Positions 1 to 8,389 of a stretch of 64,000 bases of DNA are shown here, piece by piece. The notes beneath the pieces are model-generated. The model saw only the letters and a list, made by a program, of their open reading frames with translations. It was not told the origin of the DNA and did no database searches. Source of the DNA: Yoonia sp. F2084L (lineage in GTDB: Bacteria > Pseudomonadota > Alphaproteobacteria > Rhodobacterales > Rhodobacteraceae); the NCBI RefSeq assembly GCF_023015625.1, contig NZ_JALKAH010000001.1:434001-498000 (forward strand). Direction: 5' to 3'. How positions within the stretch are numbered: the stretch's first letter is position 1; each line of letters opens with the position of its first letter. The position numbers and the translations under genes are program-made.

Positions 1-1
1 G

Positions 2-469
2 GGTGAGTTCTATTCCATTGCGATTGCCAACAACATGCAACAGGCCGACACCGGCACGAAGATGGTGCATTTGGGCAAGAACACCAAGTCGCGGATCGTG
101 TCCAAAGGTATCAGCGCCGGTAAGGCACAGAACACCTATCGCGGCCTTGTTTCCATGCACCCGAAGGCCAAGTCTTCGCGCAATTATACCCAATGCGACA
201 GCTTGCTGATCGGCGATAAATGCGGGGCGCATACTGTGCCGTATATCGAGGTGAAGAATAACTCTTCCCGGGTGGAACATGAGGCGACCACATCAAAGGT
301 CGACGATGATCAACTGTTCTACTGCCGCTCACGCGGGATGGACGAGGAAGAGGCGGTCGCCTTGGTCGTGAACGGGTTCTGTAAGGAAGTGCTGCAAGCA
401 TTGCCGATGGAGTTTGCGATGGAAGCACAGGCGCTTGTTGCGATCTCGCTTGAAGGTTCGGTGGGCTAA
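2..469 (+). CDS. sufB: SufB, Fe-S cluster assembly scaffold (3' part)
   Basis: Last 155 codons of SufB; the gene begins left of the window. SufB forms the cytoplasmic SufBC2D complex that builds Fe-S clusters and is usually about 470-510 residues, so roughly the C-terminal third is visible. The conserved SufB stretch [12 protein letters not shown] lies near the left edge, and the C-terminal motif SRGMDEEEA is the counterpart of SRGVSHDDA in the SufD encoded at 2078-3364. sufC, sufD and sufS follow on the same strand, which supports the call. Reading frame is open from base 2. Confidence 0.95.
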   Translation, partial: GEFYSIAIANNMQQADTGTKMVHLGKNTKSRIVSKGISAGKAQNTYRGLVSMHPKAKSSRNYTQCDSLLIGDKCGAHTVPYIEVKNNSSRVEHEATTSKVDDDQLFYCRSRGMDEEEAVALVVNGFCKEVLQALPMEFAMEAQALVAISLEGSVG

Positions 470-702
470 GGCCTACCGCCCGACTGGTGAAAAAGGACCA
501 ATCGTTGAACCAAGCTAATAAATATCCGCAGGATTCTGCGCTGCGCGCATCGGTGTTGTCTGATGGTGACGCTAGGCCAAAGTGGTAGGAGGTCTGGAAA
601 TGAACATTTTTGCCATGTCCGCCACAGTCGGGCCTTACGATGTCACGGCGCAGCCCATTTGTTGCCCAAGTTCTGTGTCAAAACACACAGAAGGGTTAAC
701 GC
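470..702. other. intergenic region sufB to membrane protein
   Basis: 233 bases without a convincing gene. It holds a very strong Shine-Dalgarno-like AGGAGG at about 587-592 placed 7 bases before an ATG at 600. That reading frame runs to 1313 across the next gene and looks like an out-of-frame shadow. No terminator hairpin is seen, so transcription from sufB into sufC is likely to continue. Confidence 0.5.
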
Positions 703-1230
703 ATGGGACTTTGGCGAATGGCTGCGCGCAAATACGACATCAACGACTTCAACGCACGCGTGAAGAACATCAAAAGCCCGCGGAACAATTCGTATTACGA
801 TCCCGACTTGGGCATGCACATCCCCAAGCGCGTCACGCGCGACAAAATCAAAAAGTCCAACGAAGAACCTTCTTTGATGGGCAAGATGCTTGTTTCCATG
901 ATCGTAGGTGGGCTGGCGTTGATGTTCGCCCAAGTGGTGCGCATCAGGGTCTTTGGTCTGACAAATCCCAGCGATGTGGTTTTCTATCTCGAGATTTTCG
1001 TGACCTTCTGGGCGATGATCATGCTGGCTGCTGTTCTGGACCGGCGCAAGCTGGGCGAACGTTTGGCGCAGATCGTTGGCGTCGCCGTCATGATGACTGC
1101 CGGACACAATATCATTTGGCGCTGGCCCGATCAGATGGCGGTGATTTATACCGAAGCCCACGTCGAACAGGTGATGGAAGCGACCACGCAGCATTCCGTC
1201 GTGTATCGCGGCACCGTCTACGGCCTGTAA
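703..1230 (+). CDS. hypothetical membrane protein within suf operon
   Basis: A 175-residue protein I do not recognise. The first 55 residues are polar and basic; three hydrophobic segments follow at about 60-78, 92-112 and 121-137, so it is probably an inner-membrane protein with a cytoplasmic N-terminus. The start has AAGGG seven bases upstream. It sits between sufB and sufC on the same strand, which suggests co-expression with Fe-S assembly, but nothing in its sequence shows a cluster-binding motif or enzyme signature. Function unknown. Confidence 0.8.
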   Translation: MGLWRMAARKYDINDFNARVKNIKSPRNNSYYDPDLGMHIPKRVTRDKIKKSNEEPSLMGKMLVSMIVGGLALMFAQVVRIRVFGLTNPSDVVFYLEIFVTFWAMIMLAAVLDRRKLGERLAQIVGVAVMMTAGHNIIWRWPDQMAVIYTEAHVEQVMEATTQHSVVYRGTVYGL

Positions 1231-1322
1231 CCCCAACCAATCATAGCGGCAATTGCTCCGGCGGACCTATCCGCACGGGGATACTTTGCGTTGTCGCGCG
1301 CACTTATCTTTAGGAGAGTAAT

Positions 1323-2078
1323 ATGCTGGAAATCAAAGGCCTAGAGGTCAAACTTGAAGAAGAAGACAAGCAAATCCTCAAGGGTGTTGATCTGAAGATC
1401 GAGCCCGGTTCGGTACATGCCATTATGGGTCCGAACGGATCGGGTAAGTCGACATTGTCATATGTTTTGTCCGGTAAGGACGGATATGAGGTGACTGCTG
1501 GCTCTGCTCATCTTGAAGGCGCGGACCTGCTTGATATGGAACCAGAGGATCGTGCTGCGAACGGATTATTCCTCGCCTTCCAATATCCGGTAGAGATTCC
1601 CGGCGTCGGCAACATGACCTTTTTGCGCACGGCTGTGAACGCGCAGCGCAAGGCGCGCGGCGAGGAAGAGCTCAGCGCCGGGGACTTCCTGAAAGAGGTG
1701 CGTGCGAAAGCCAAGGACCTGAAGATTGACGCTGATATGCTCAAGCGTCCGGTCAACGTTGGATTCTCAGGCGGTGAGAAAAAGCGCAATGAAATCCTCC
1801 AGATGGCAATGCTGGAGCCCAAGATGTGCATCCTCGACGAGACGGACTCGGGTCTGGACGTTGACGCGATGAAACTGGTGTCAGAGGGGGTGAATGCGCT
1901 GCGCTCCGAAGGACGGTCGTTCCTTGTGATCACGCATTACCAGCGTTTGCTGGACCACATCAAACCTGACGTCGTGCATATCATGGCCGATGGGCGCATT
2001 GTGAAAACAGGCGGTCCCGAACTCGCACTTGAAGTCGAAAACAACGGTTATGCTGACATTCTGGCAGAGGTGGCCTGA
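1323..2078 (+). CDS. sufC: SufC, ATPase of the SufBCD complex
   Basis: Cytoplasmic ABC-type ATPase (251 aa) that powers Fe-S cluster assembly on SufB-SufD. Visible: Walker A GPNGSGKST at 36-44, signature FSGGEKKR at 148-155 (the Suf-specific variant of LSGGQ), Walker B with MCILDETDSGLD near 168-179, and the switch His at 205 in VITHYQ. Length matches the family (about 250). AGGAGAG lies just before the ATG. Its stop overlaps the sufD start by one base, so the two are translationally coupled. Confidence 0.97.
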   Translation: MLEIKGLEVKLEEEDKQILKGVDLKIEPGSVHAIMGPNGSGKSTLSYVLSGKDGYEVTAGSAHLEGADLLDMEPEDRAANGLFLAFQYPVEIPGVGNMTFLRTAVNAQRKARGEEELSAGDFLKEVRAKAKDLKIDADMLKRPVNVGFSGGEKKRNEILQMAMLEPKMCILDETDSGLDVDAMKLVSEGVNALRSEGRSFLVITHYQRLLDHIKPDVVHIMADGRIVKTGGPELALEVENNGYADILAEVA

Positions 2079-3364
2079 TGGCGCTTGCAAAGCTGAAAAT
2101 TGATACGACAGAGGCCCGGTTGGCTGATGTGGATGTTCCGCAAGGGGCCGCCTGGGGCAATGCCGCGCGGGCCGATGCCATGGCGCGCGTGCGCCAGATG
2201 GGTCTGCCGACTAAGCGCGATGAGTATTGGAAGTATACGGATCCCACTTCGCTGACGGCTGTAAATGCATCTGAGGCGGCTCTTTTTGTGAACGATGAAG
2301 GTCCGTTGTTTGCGGATGTCGACCGGATCAAGATCGTCTTTGTTGATGGCATTTTTGACGCGGATGCATCCGATAACCTGATCGGTGAAGGCGTTGAAGT
2401 CGAGCGTTTGGCCGATGCGATGGCCACCGACATTCACTGGGCCAAGGATTTGTACGGTGTGCTTGAGGCGCGAGGCCAAAACCCGGTTGAGCGCCCCCTT
2501 GCGGCATTGAATACCGCCCTCGCAACCGATGGTGTTGTCATTCGCGTCACCGGTAAGGCCGCCAAGCCAATCAATTTCATCTATCTGCACAAGGATGTGT
2601 CATCCGATGCGATCCTGCATAACCTTGTAAAGGTTGAAGCGGGCGCAGAGCTGACGCTGCTCGAAACCGGTCCCGCTGCGGCGCGGTTTTCAAAGCAGCT
2701 TGAGGTCGAAGTGGCCGAAGGTGGCACGTTTCATCACGTCCGTGCGCAAGGGCGCGATCATGAACGTCGCGCTGTAACCCATTGTTTTGCAAGGCTTGCG
2801 GCAAATTCAACCTTCAAGTCATTCACCTTGACGTTCAATGGTGTGCTGACGCGCAATGAATGCATATTGGAAATCGTTGGCGATGATGCGGTGGCTCATG
2901 TTGCGGGCATTTGCGTCGGCGATGGCAAGGACTTTCACCATGACGACACTGTCTTTGTGACGCATGACGCACTGAATGGCGAAAGCCGTCAGGTGTTCAA
3001 GAAGGTGCTGCGCAACGGTGCGACTGGCGTTTTCCAAGGCAAGATCCTGGTGAAGGAAGGCGCGCAAAAGACCGATGGCTATCAGATCAGCCAGTCGCTT
3101 TTGCTGGATGAAGACAGCCAGTTCCTTGCCAAGCCCGAGCTTGAGATTTACGCCGATGATGTGGCCTGTTCGCATGGCTCTACTTCGGGTGCGATTGATG
3201 AAACCGCCTTGTTTTATTTGCGGTCGCGTGGCGTGTCGCATGATGATGCGCGCAATCTGCTGACGCTGTCGTTCCTGGCTGAAGCTTTGGAAGAGATCGA
3301 AGACGAAGGATTGGCAGAAGACTTGCGGGCCCGGCTTGAAGGCTGGCTTACGCGGCACAGGTAA
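2078..3364 (+). CDS. sufD: SufD, Fe-S cluster assembly protein
   Basis: A 428-residue SufB/SufD-family protein forming the SufBC2D heterocomplex in the cytoplasm. The beta-helix core and the C-terminal ACSHGSTSGAID and YLRSRGVSHDDAR motifs are typical of SufD; length is within the usual 400-440. The start overlaps the sufC stop in an ATGA arrangement and the stop overlaps the next gene by one base, so it is the third Suf cistron of a tightly packed operon. Confidence 0.96.
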   Translation: MALAKLKIDTTEARLADVDVPQGAAWGNAARADAMARVRQMGLPTKRDEYWKYTDPTSLTAVNASEAALFVNDEGPLFADVDRIKIVFVDGIFDADASDNLIGEGVEVERLADAMATDIHWAKDLYGVLEARGQNPVERPLAALNTALATDGVVIRVTGKAAKPINFIYLHKDVSSDAILHNLVKVEAGAELTLLETGPAAARFSKQLEVEVAEGGTFHHVRAQGRDHERRAVTHCFARLAANSTFKSFTLTFNGVLTRNECILEIVGDDAVAHVAGICVGDGKDFHHDDTVFVTHDALNGESRQVFKKVLRNGATGVFQGKILVKEGAQKTDGYQISQSLLLDEDSQFLAKPELEIYADDVACSHGSTSGAIDETALFYLRSRGVSHDDARNLLTLSFLAEALEEIEDEGLAEDLRARLEGWLTRHR

Positions 3365-3867
3365 TGCCCGTCACAAACGACATACTGCGCACATGGCGCA
3401 GGCCGCGTGCCGTGATGCGCGATCTGTTGGATCAGGGTCGCCGCGAGGATCGGGCGATCATGTTCCTGATGGTCAGCTGTGTTTTGATCTTTGTGGCGCA
3501 ATGGCCCCGCTTGCGCCGCGTGGCCGATGGGTATGAGCCGTCACCATGGCCACCGGAAATGAACTTTGAAGGGATGATGACCTATACGTTTTTCAGCGCG
3601 GTCATCATCCTGCCGTTGTTCATGTACGGTGTCGCGGCGCTGTCTCATCTGATTGCAAAATTGTTTGGCGGCAAAGGCAGTTGGTTCGGTGCTCGTCTGG
3701 CGCTTTTCTGGACGTTGTTGGCGATGTCGCCACTGTTTTTATTCTACGGGCTGGTGCGTGGTTTGATCGGTCCCGGGACGCAGGCCGCATTGGTCGGTGG
3801 TGTTGGTGCGGTTGTTTTTCTTTTCATATGGGTTCAAAGCTTGCGCGAGGCCGAAAGCAGATCATGA
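3364..3867 (+). CDS. YIP1-family membrane protein (first copy)
   Basis: A 167-residue protein with four or so hydrophobic stretches (about 34-47, 78-97, 113-135, 139-157) and a basic N-terminus with TWRRPRAVMRDLLDQG, resembling bacterial YIP1-domain membrane proteins. It overlaps sufD by one base and the next gene by four, so it belongs to the suf transcript. The biochemical role of bacterial YIP1 proteins is not established; I infer only an inner-membrane location. Family call by resemblance, not a search. Confidence 0.7.
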   Translation: MPVTNDILRTWRRPRAVMRDLLDQGRREDRAIMFLMVSCVLIFVAQWPRLRRVADGYEPSPWPPEMNFEGMMTYTFFSAVIILPLFMYGVAALSHLIAKLFGGKGSWFGARLALFWTLLAMSPLFLFYGLVRGLIGPGTQAALVGGVGAVVFLFIWVQSLREAESRS

Positions 3868-4460
3868 CAGTAGATTTTCAAACATGGCTGCGTGCCGTCT
3901 GGACCAGCATCATGGAGCCGTCAGACAGCGCGCGCAAAGCGATCGACATGAACGTCCCACGCGAAGCGCTGTGGACAGCGCTTGCGTTGATCGCCGTGCT
4001 GAACGTGATTCTGCTGGCGTTGCTGCAGATGCTGTCACCTGCACCGGGCGCGTTTGATCAGCAAGGGATCGTGCTGTCGCCCTTTGGGTTCGTGACAATC
4101 ATCGGGGTGTTTTTGCTCTTCTTTGTTTTTGGAACCTATTACGCTGGCCAGATGATGGGGGGTGTTGGCACCCTGGCGGCGACACTTGCGATTATCGTTT
4201 GGTTTCAGTCGATTAGCCTGACGCTAGAGGTGATCCAACTGGTGCTGGTCCTGATCAGCCCCGCTATTGCTGGTATCTTCGGGCTGTTGTCGCTTGGTGC
4301 CCTTTTGTGGTGCTTCATCAACTTTGTGAATGTTTTGCATGGGTTTCAGAACCTCGGCAAGGCGGTTGTGGCCATCGTTTTGGCTTTGATCGGAACGGGC
4401 CTGGTGGCGGGTATCATCCTAGCTGTCTTGGGCGTTGGTGCCGCAGGAGGAATGTCATGA
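3864..4460 (+). CDS. YIP1-family membrane protein (second copy)
   Basis: A 198-residue protein starting at the ATG that overlaps the previous stop (ATGA). An in-frame extension upstream exists but would run through the previous gene. After a short soluble head with SARKAIDMNVPREALW there are about five hydrophobic segments to the C-terminus. It resembles its upstream neighbour in layout and is probably another YIP1-type protein. The stop overlaps the sufS start by four bases, placing both YIP1-like genes inside the suf operon. Confidence 0.7.
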   Translation: MTVDFQTWLRAVWTSIMEPSDSARKAIDMNVPREALWTALALIAVLNVILLALLQMLSPAPGAFDQQGIVLSPFGFVTIIGVFLLFFVFGTYYAGQMMGGVGTLAATLAIIVWFQSISLTLEVIQLVLVLISPAIAGIFGLLSLGALLWCFINFVNVLHGFQNLGKAVVAIVLALIGTGLVAGIILAVLGVGAAGGMS

Positions 4461-5680
4461 CCTATGATATCGCAAAGATACGTGCTGATTTTCCGATCCT
4501 GTCCCGCGAGGTGAATGGCAAACCGCTGGTCTATCTGGATAACGGTGCATCCGCACAGAAACCGCAGGTCGTCATAGACGCAGTCACCCGCGGTTATGCC
4601 GAAGAATACGCCAATGTGCATCGCGGTCTGCATTATCTCAGCAATCTGTCCACCGAACGCTATGAAGGCGTGCGCGGCATCATCGCGCGTTTTCTGAATG
4701 CGCCGTCCGAGGATGATATCATCATCAATTCCGGCACCACCGAAGGCATCAATATGGTCGCCTATGGCTGGGCCATGCCACGTATGGAAGCCGGTGATGA
4801 AATCGTCCTGTCGATCATGGAACACCACGCCAATATCGTGCCTTGGCACTTTCTGCGCGAACGGCAGGGTGTTGTGATCAAATGGGTCGATGTGGATGCG
4901 AACGGCGATCTGGACCCACAGAAGGTCATTGATGCGATAGGGCCCAAGACCAAGCTGGTCGCGATCACGCATATGTCAAACGTGCTTGGCACTGTTGTGG
5001 ATGTGAAAGCGATCACCGCAGGTGCACATGCCAAAGGTGTGCCTGTACTGGTTGATGGCAGTCAATCTGCCGTGCATATGCCGGTTGATCTGACCGATAT
5101 TGATTGTGATTTCTATGCGATTACCGGGCACAAGCTTTACGGCCCGTCGGGGTCGGGGGCGATTTACGTCGCCAAGGATCGCATGGCCGAGATGCGCCCC
5201 TTTATGGGCGGCGGCGATATGATCCGCGATGTAACGCGTGATGAGGTCACGTGGAATGATCCGCCCATGAAGTTTGAGGCAGGCACGCCGGGTATCGTCC
5301 AGACCATCGGGCTTGGCGTCGCACTTGAATATATGATGGACGTTGGCATGGATCAGATTGCCGCCCATGAGCAGGGCCTGCGCGACTATGCCCGCGACCG
5401 CTTGGATGGGTTGAACTGGCTGAATGTGCAGGGGCAGTCGGCCACCAAAGGTGCGATCTTCTCATTCAAGATGCAAGGTGCCGCACATGCGCATGACATC
5501 TCAACCGTGCTGGATAAAAAGGGCGTGGCGGTACGTGCCGGCACCCATTGTGCGATGCCGTTGATGGAGCATATGGGCGTTGGGGCGACGTGTCGCGCGT
5601 CATTTGGGATGTACAACACAACTGATGAAGTGGATGTGCTGATCGACGCGCTGGAGCTTTGTCACGATCTTTTTGCGTAA
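4457..5680 (+). CDS. sufS: SufS, cysteine desulfurase
   Basis: PLP-dependent group II cysteine desulfurase (407 aa) that mobilises sulfur from cysteine for the SufBCD scaffold. The PLP lysine is K226 in ITGHKLYGPSG and the persulfide-forming cysteine is C365 in RAGTHCAMPL, both at the positions expected for SufS. The ATG at 4457 is chosen because it overlaps the previous stop and has GGAGGAATGTC upstream; an in-frame start further left would add a non-conserved tail. I see no SufE gene next to it. It is the last suf cistron. Confidence 0.97.
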   Translation: MTYDIAKIRADFPILSREVNGKPLVYLDNGASAQKPQVVIDAVTRGYAEEYANVHRGLHYLSNLSTERYEGVRGIIARFLNAPSEDDIIINSGTTEGINMVAYGWAMPRMEAGDEIVLSIMEHHANIVPWHFLRERQGVVIKWVDVDANGDLDPQKVIDAIGPKTKLVAITHMSNVLGTVVDVKAITAGAHAKGVPVLVDGSQSAVHMPVDLTDIDCDFYAITGHKLYGPSGSGAIYVAKDRMAEMRPFMGGGDMIRDVTRDEVTWNDPPMKFEAGTPGIVQTIGLGVALEYMMDVGMDQIAAHEQGLRDYARDRLDGLNWLNVQGQSATKGAIFSFKMQGAAHAHDISTVLDKKGVAVRAGTHCAMPLMEHMGVGATCRASFGMYNTTDEVDVLIDALELCHDLFA

Positions 5681-5695
5681 GTTCGCGCAATACCG

Positions 5696-5724
5696 TTGCG
5701 ACGGGCAGGGTGCGCAGTTATAGA
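5696..5724 (+). promoter_or_regulatory. predicted sigma-70 promoter of tRNA-Arg
   Basis: TTGCGA at 5696-5701 and TATAGA at 5719-5724 are separated by 17 bases, a good housekeeping-type spacing. A start near 5731 would give a leader of about 5 bases before the tRNA. Prediction from sequence only. Confidence 0.5.
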
Positions 5725-5735
5725 CAGTCCAGAAC

Positions 5736-5812
<77 letters not shown>

Positions 5813-5959
5813 TTTCCCTGAACAGAATGCAGTTATGCAGCTTGCCAAATGTCGGTTGCAGACGATTGACTGTCTCTTTGCGTTTGACTTGGTTCGTACC
5901 ACATCGCTTAGTGTCCTGCGACAACGGCCTATCGCATTGCGCCGTACGAAAGGGAAACT

Positions 5960-7411
5960 ATGACCGAAACAAAACTGAATTACATCGCGGGCGACTGGGT
6001 CGCAGGGTCTGCCGAGATCACGAACATCAATCCCTCAGATTTGTCCGATGTGGTCGGCATCTTCGCGCAGGCCAGTGGTGATCAGTTGGAAACGGCATTG
6101 GATGCTGCCCGGCATGCCCAGGCAGAGTGGGCAGCATACGGGCTTGAGCGTAAGCAGAACGTGCTGATGGCCATCGGAAATGAATTGATGGCCCGCGCCG
6201 AAGAGTTGGGCACGCTACTGAGCCGCGAGGAAGGCAAACCGCTGGCCGAAGGCAAAGGCGAGGTGTTTCGCGCAGGCCAGTTTTTCACCTATTTCGCGGC
6301 TGAGGTTTTGCGTCAGATCGGCGATACCGCCGATAGCACCCGCGACGGGATCGAGGTTGATGTGCGCCGCGAACCTGTCGGTGTGGTCGCGATTATCAGC
6401 CCTTGGAATTTTCCCACTGCCACCGCAAGTTGGAAGATCGCGCCCGCTTTGGCCTTTGGTAACGCGGTTTTGTGGAAGCCCGCGAACGTGACGCCGGCCT
6501 CGGCGGTCGCCTTGACAGAAATCATCGCGCGGCAGGACATCCCCAAGGGGCTGTTCAACCTTGTGATGGGTGCGGGCCGTGATGTGGGCCAACGTCTTGT
6601 GGAAAGCCCCAAGGTGAATGCGATTTCCTTCACGGGGTCTGTACCTGTGGGTAAGGGAATTGCTGCGGCTGCGATCCAGAACCTGACCAAGGTGCAGATG
6701 GAAATGGGATCGAAAAACGCGCTCGCCGTCATGGATGATGCGGATATTGATCTGGCTGTCACACTTGCCCTTGGGGGCGCATTTGGCGGCACCGGACAGA
6801 AATGCACGGCGTCTTCGCGTTTGGTCGTTCATCAGGCGGTGCATGATGCCTTTGTTGCGAAACTGGTGGCTGGGGCTAAGGCAATGAAAGTCGGACATGC
6901 CTTGGCCGAAGGAACGCAGATCGGACCAGTCGTCAGCGAACAGCAGTTGAATGAAAACCTTGCCTATGTCGCGAAAGGGCAGGCGGAGGGTGCTGAGCTT
7001 GCTTGTGGCGGTGGACGCGTTAGTCGCGACACCGATGGGTATTTCATGTCACCCGGTGTGTTCCTGAACACCACCAACGACATGACCATCAACCGCGAAG
7101 AGATGTTCGCGCCTTTGGCCGCCGTGATCAAAGTGGGCAGCTATGACGAGGCCCTGCATGTCGTCAACGACACGCGTTTTGGGCTGACATCCGGTATCGT
7201 GACCAAAAGCCTCGCGCGCGCTACGCACTTCCGCCGCAATGCGCGGACCGGTTGTGTGATGGTGAACTTGGCCACCGCAGGCACGGATTATCATGTGCCG
7301 TTTGGCGGTCGGGGTGACAGCTCTTACGGTCCCCGCGAGCAGGGCGCTTATGCGGCAGAGTTCTATACCACCGTCAAAACCGCTTACATTTCGTCCGGCA
7401 GCCCGGAGTAG
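5960..7411 (+). CDS. aldehyde dehydrogenase, ketoglutarate-semialdehyde type
   Basis: NAD(P)-dependent aldehyde dehydrogenase (483 aa). The catalytic Cys282 is in TGQKCTASS and the general base Glu248 in MEMGSKN; cofactor-binding GNAVLWKPANVTPAS and FTGSVPVGKGI are clear. The C-terminal YHVPFGGR...SYGPREQG pattern is what I associate with 2,5-dioxovalerate (alpha-ketoglutarate semialdehyde) dehydrogenases, so oxidation of such a C5 semialdehyde to 2-oxoglutarate is an inference. Start has AGGGAAACT upstream. It ends 3 bases before the M19-like gene and opens the plus-strand arm of the catabolic island. Confidence 0.85.
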   Translation: MTETKLNYIAGDWVAGSAEITNINPSDLSDVVGIFAQASGDQLETALDAARHAQAEWAAYGLERKQNVLMAIGNELMARAEELGTLLSREEGKPLAEGKGEVFRAGQFFTYFAAEVLRQIGDTADSTRDGIEVDVRREPVGVVAIISPWNFPTATASWKIAPALAFGNAVLWKPANVTPASAVALTEIIARQDIPKGLFNLVMGAGRDVGQRLVESPKVNAISFTGSVPVGKGIAAAAIQNLTKVQMEMGSKNALAVMDDADIDLAVTLALGGAFGGTGQKCTASSRLVVHQAVHDAFVAKLVAGAKAMKVGHALAEGTQIGPVVSEQQLNENLAYVAKGQAEGAELACGGGRVSRDTDGYFMSPGVFLNTTNDMTINREEMFAPLAAVIKVGSYDEALHVVNDTRFGLTSGIVTKSLARATHFRRNARTGCVMVNLATAGTDYHVPFGGRGDSSYGPREQGAYAAEFYTTVKTAYISSGSPE

Positions 7412-7414
7412 ACC

Positions 7415-8389
7415 ATGTACCGCATTGATGGTCTGCAATACGCCAATTGGTCTGAAAAGATCTTTCGCCAGATGCGGATGGGTGGTGTCGATGCGGTGCA
7501 TGTCACCATCGCCTATCATGAGAATTTTCGCGAGACGGTGCTGAACATCGAACAGTGGAACCGCTGGTTTGAGCAGTTTCCCGATCTGATTTTCCACGGC
7601 GAGTGGGCCGACGACGTCGAAAAGGCGCGCCAAACGGGCCGCACCGCGATTTTCTTTGGGTTTCAGAACCCCAGCCCCATTGAGGATGATATCGGGTTGG
7701 TCGAAGTCCTGCACAAGTTGGGCGCGCGGTTCATGCAGTTGAGCTATAACAACCAATCTCTGCTCGCCACGGGCTGTTACGAGGCCGAAGACCCTGGCAT
7801 CACCCGCATGGGCCGTCAGGTGATCAAGGAAATGAACCGCGTCGGCATGGTCGTGGATATGAGCCATTCTGCGGATCGCTCCACGATTGAAGCGGCCGAT
7901 ATCTCAGAGCGTCCGATTGCGATCACCCATGCCAATCTGCACAAGTGGCAGCCTGCGTTGCGTAACAAGCGTGATGATGTGGTACGTGCCGTCACGCAGA
8001 ATGGGGGGATGATGGGGTTTTCGCTTTATCCGCATCATTTGAAGGGGAAATCTGACTGCACTGTTGAAAGCTTCTGCGAGATGATCGGGCATGCGGCGGA
8101 CGGGTTTGGGACCGCGCATTTCGGGATCGGGTCCGATCTTTGCCAAGATCAGCCTGACAGCGTTGTGGAATGGATGCGTGTCGGGCGCTGGACCAAAGAG
8201 GTCGACTATGGCGAAGGTTCTGCTGCGGCACCGGGTTTCCCGCCGATGCCTGCATGGTTTGGCGACAACCGCGACTTTGGCAATATCGAAGCGGGGCTAC
8301 GGGCTGTCGGGTTTGACGATGCTGAAGTTGCCGGCCTGATGGGCGGCAATTGGCATCGGTTCTTTGCCGACAGCTTTACGCCCCGTTGA
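7415..8389 (+). CDS. M19 membrane-dipeptidase-like protein with altered metal site
   Basis: A 324-residue amidohydrolase-fold protein of the peptidase M19 (renal dipeptidase) family. Recognisable are H151 in VDMSHSAD, H172 in AITHAN and D241 in GIGSDLCQ. In M19 enzymes the first ligand motif is HxD and a Glu bridges the two zincs; here the equivalents read H29-V-T31 and, by alignment by eye, Q84 in FGFQNPSP. The binuclear site is thus probably changed or incomplete. No signal peptide, so cytoplasmic. GGAG precedes the ATG, overlapping the upstream stop. True substrate unknown; possibly an amide or imide from the neighbouring hydantoinase. Confidence 0.75.
   Translation: MYRIDGLQYANWSEKIFRQMRMGGVDAVHVTIAYHENFRETVLNIEQWNRWFEQFPDLIFHGEWADDVEKARQTGRTAIFFGFQNPSPIEDDIGLVEVLHKLGARFMQLSYNNQSLLATGCYEAEDPGITRMGRQVIKEMNRVGMVVDMSHSADRSTIEAADISERPIAITHANLHKWQPALRNKRDDVVRAVTQNGGMMGFSLYPHHLKGKSDCTVESFCEMIGHAADGFGTAHFGIGSDLCQDQPDSVVEWMRVGRWTKEVDYGEGSAAAPGFPPMPAWFGDNRDFGNIEAGLRAVGFDDAEVAGLMGGNWHRFFADSFTPR

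Noticed and set aside
582..1313. 243-codon plus-strand frame overlapping the 703-1230 gene
   Set aside because: Out of frame with a plausible membrane protein and random-looking composition; kept only as a ribosome-site observation.
7049..7867. 272-codon frame on the minus strand across the aldehyde dehydrogenase and M19-like genes
   Set aside because: Antisense shadow of two well-supported genes; the His-rich product has no recognisable motif or start site.
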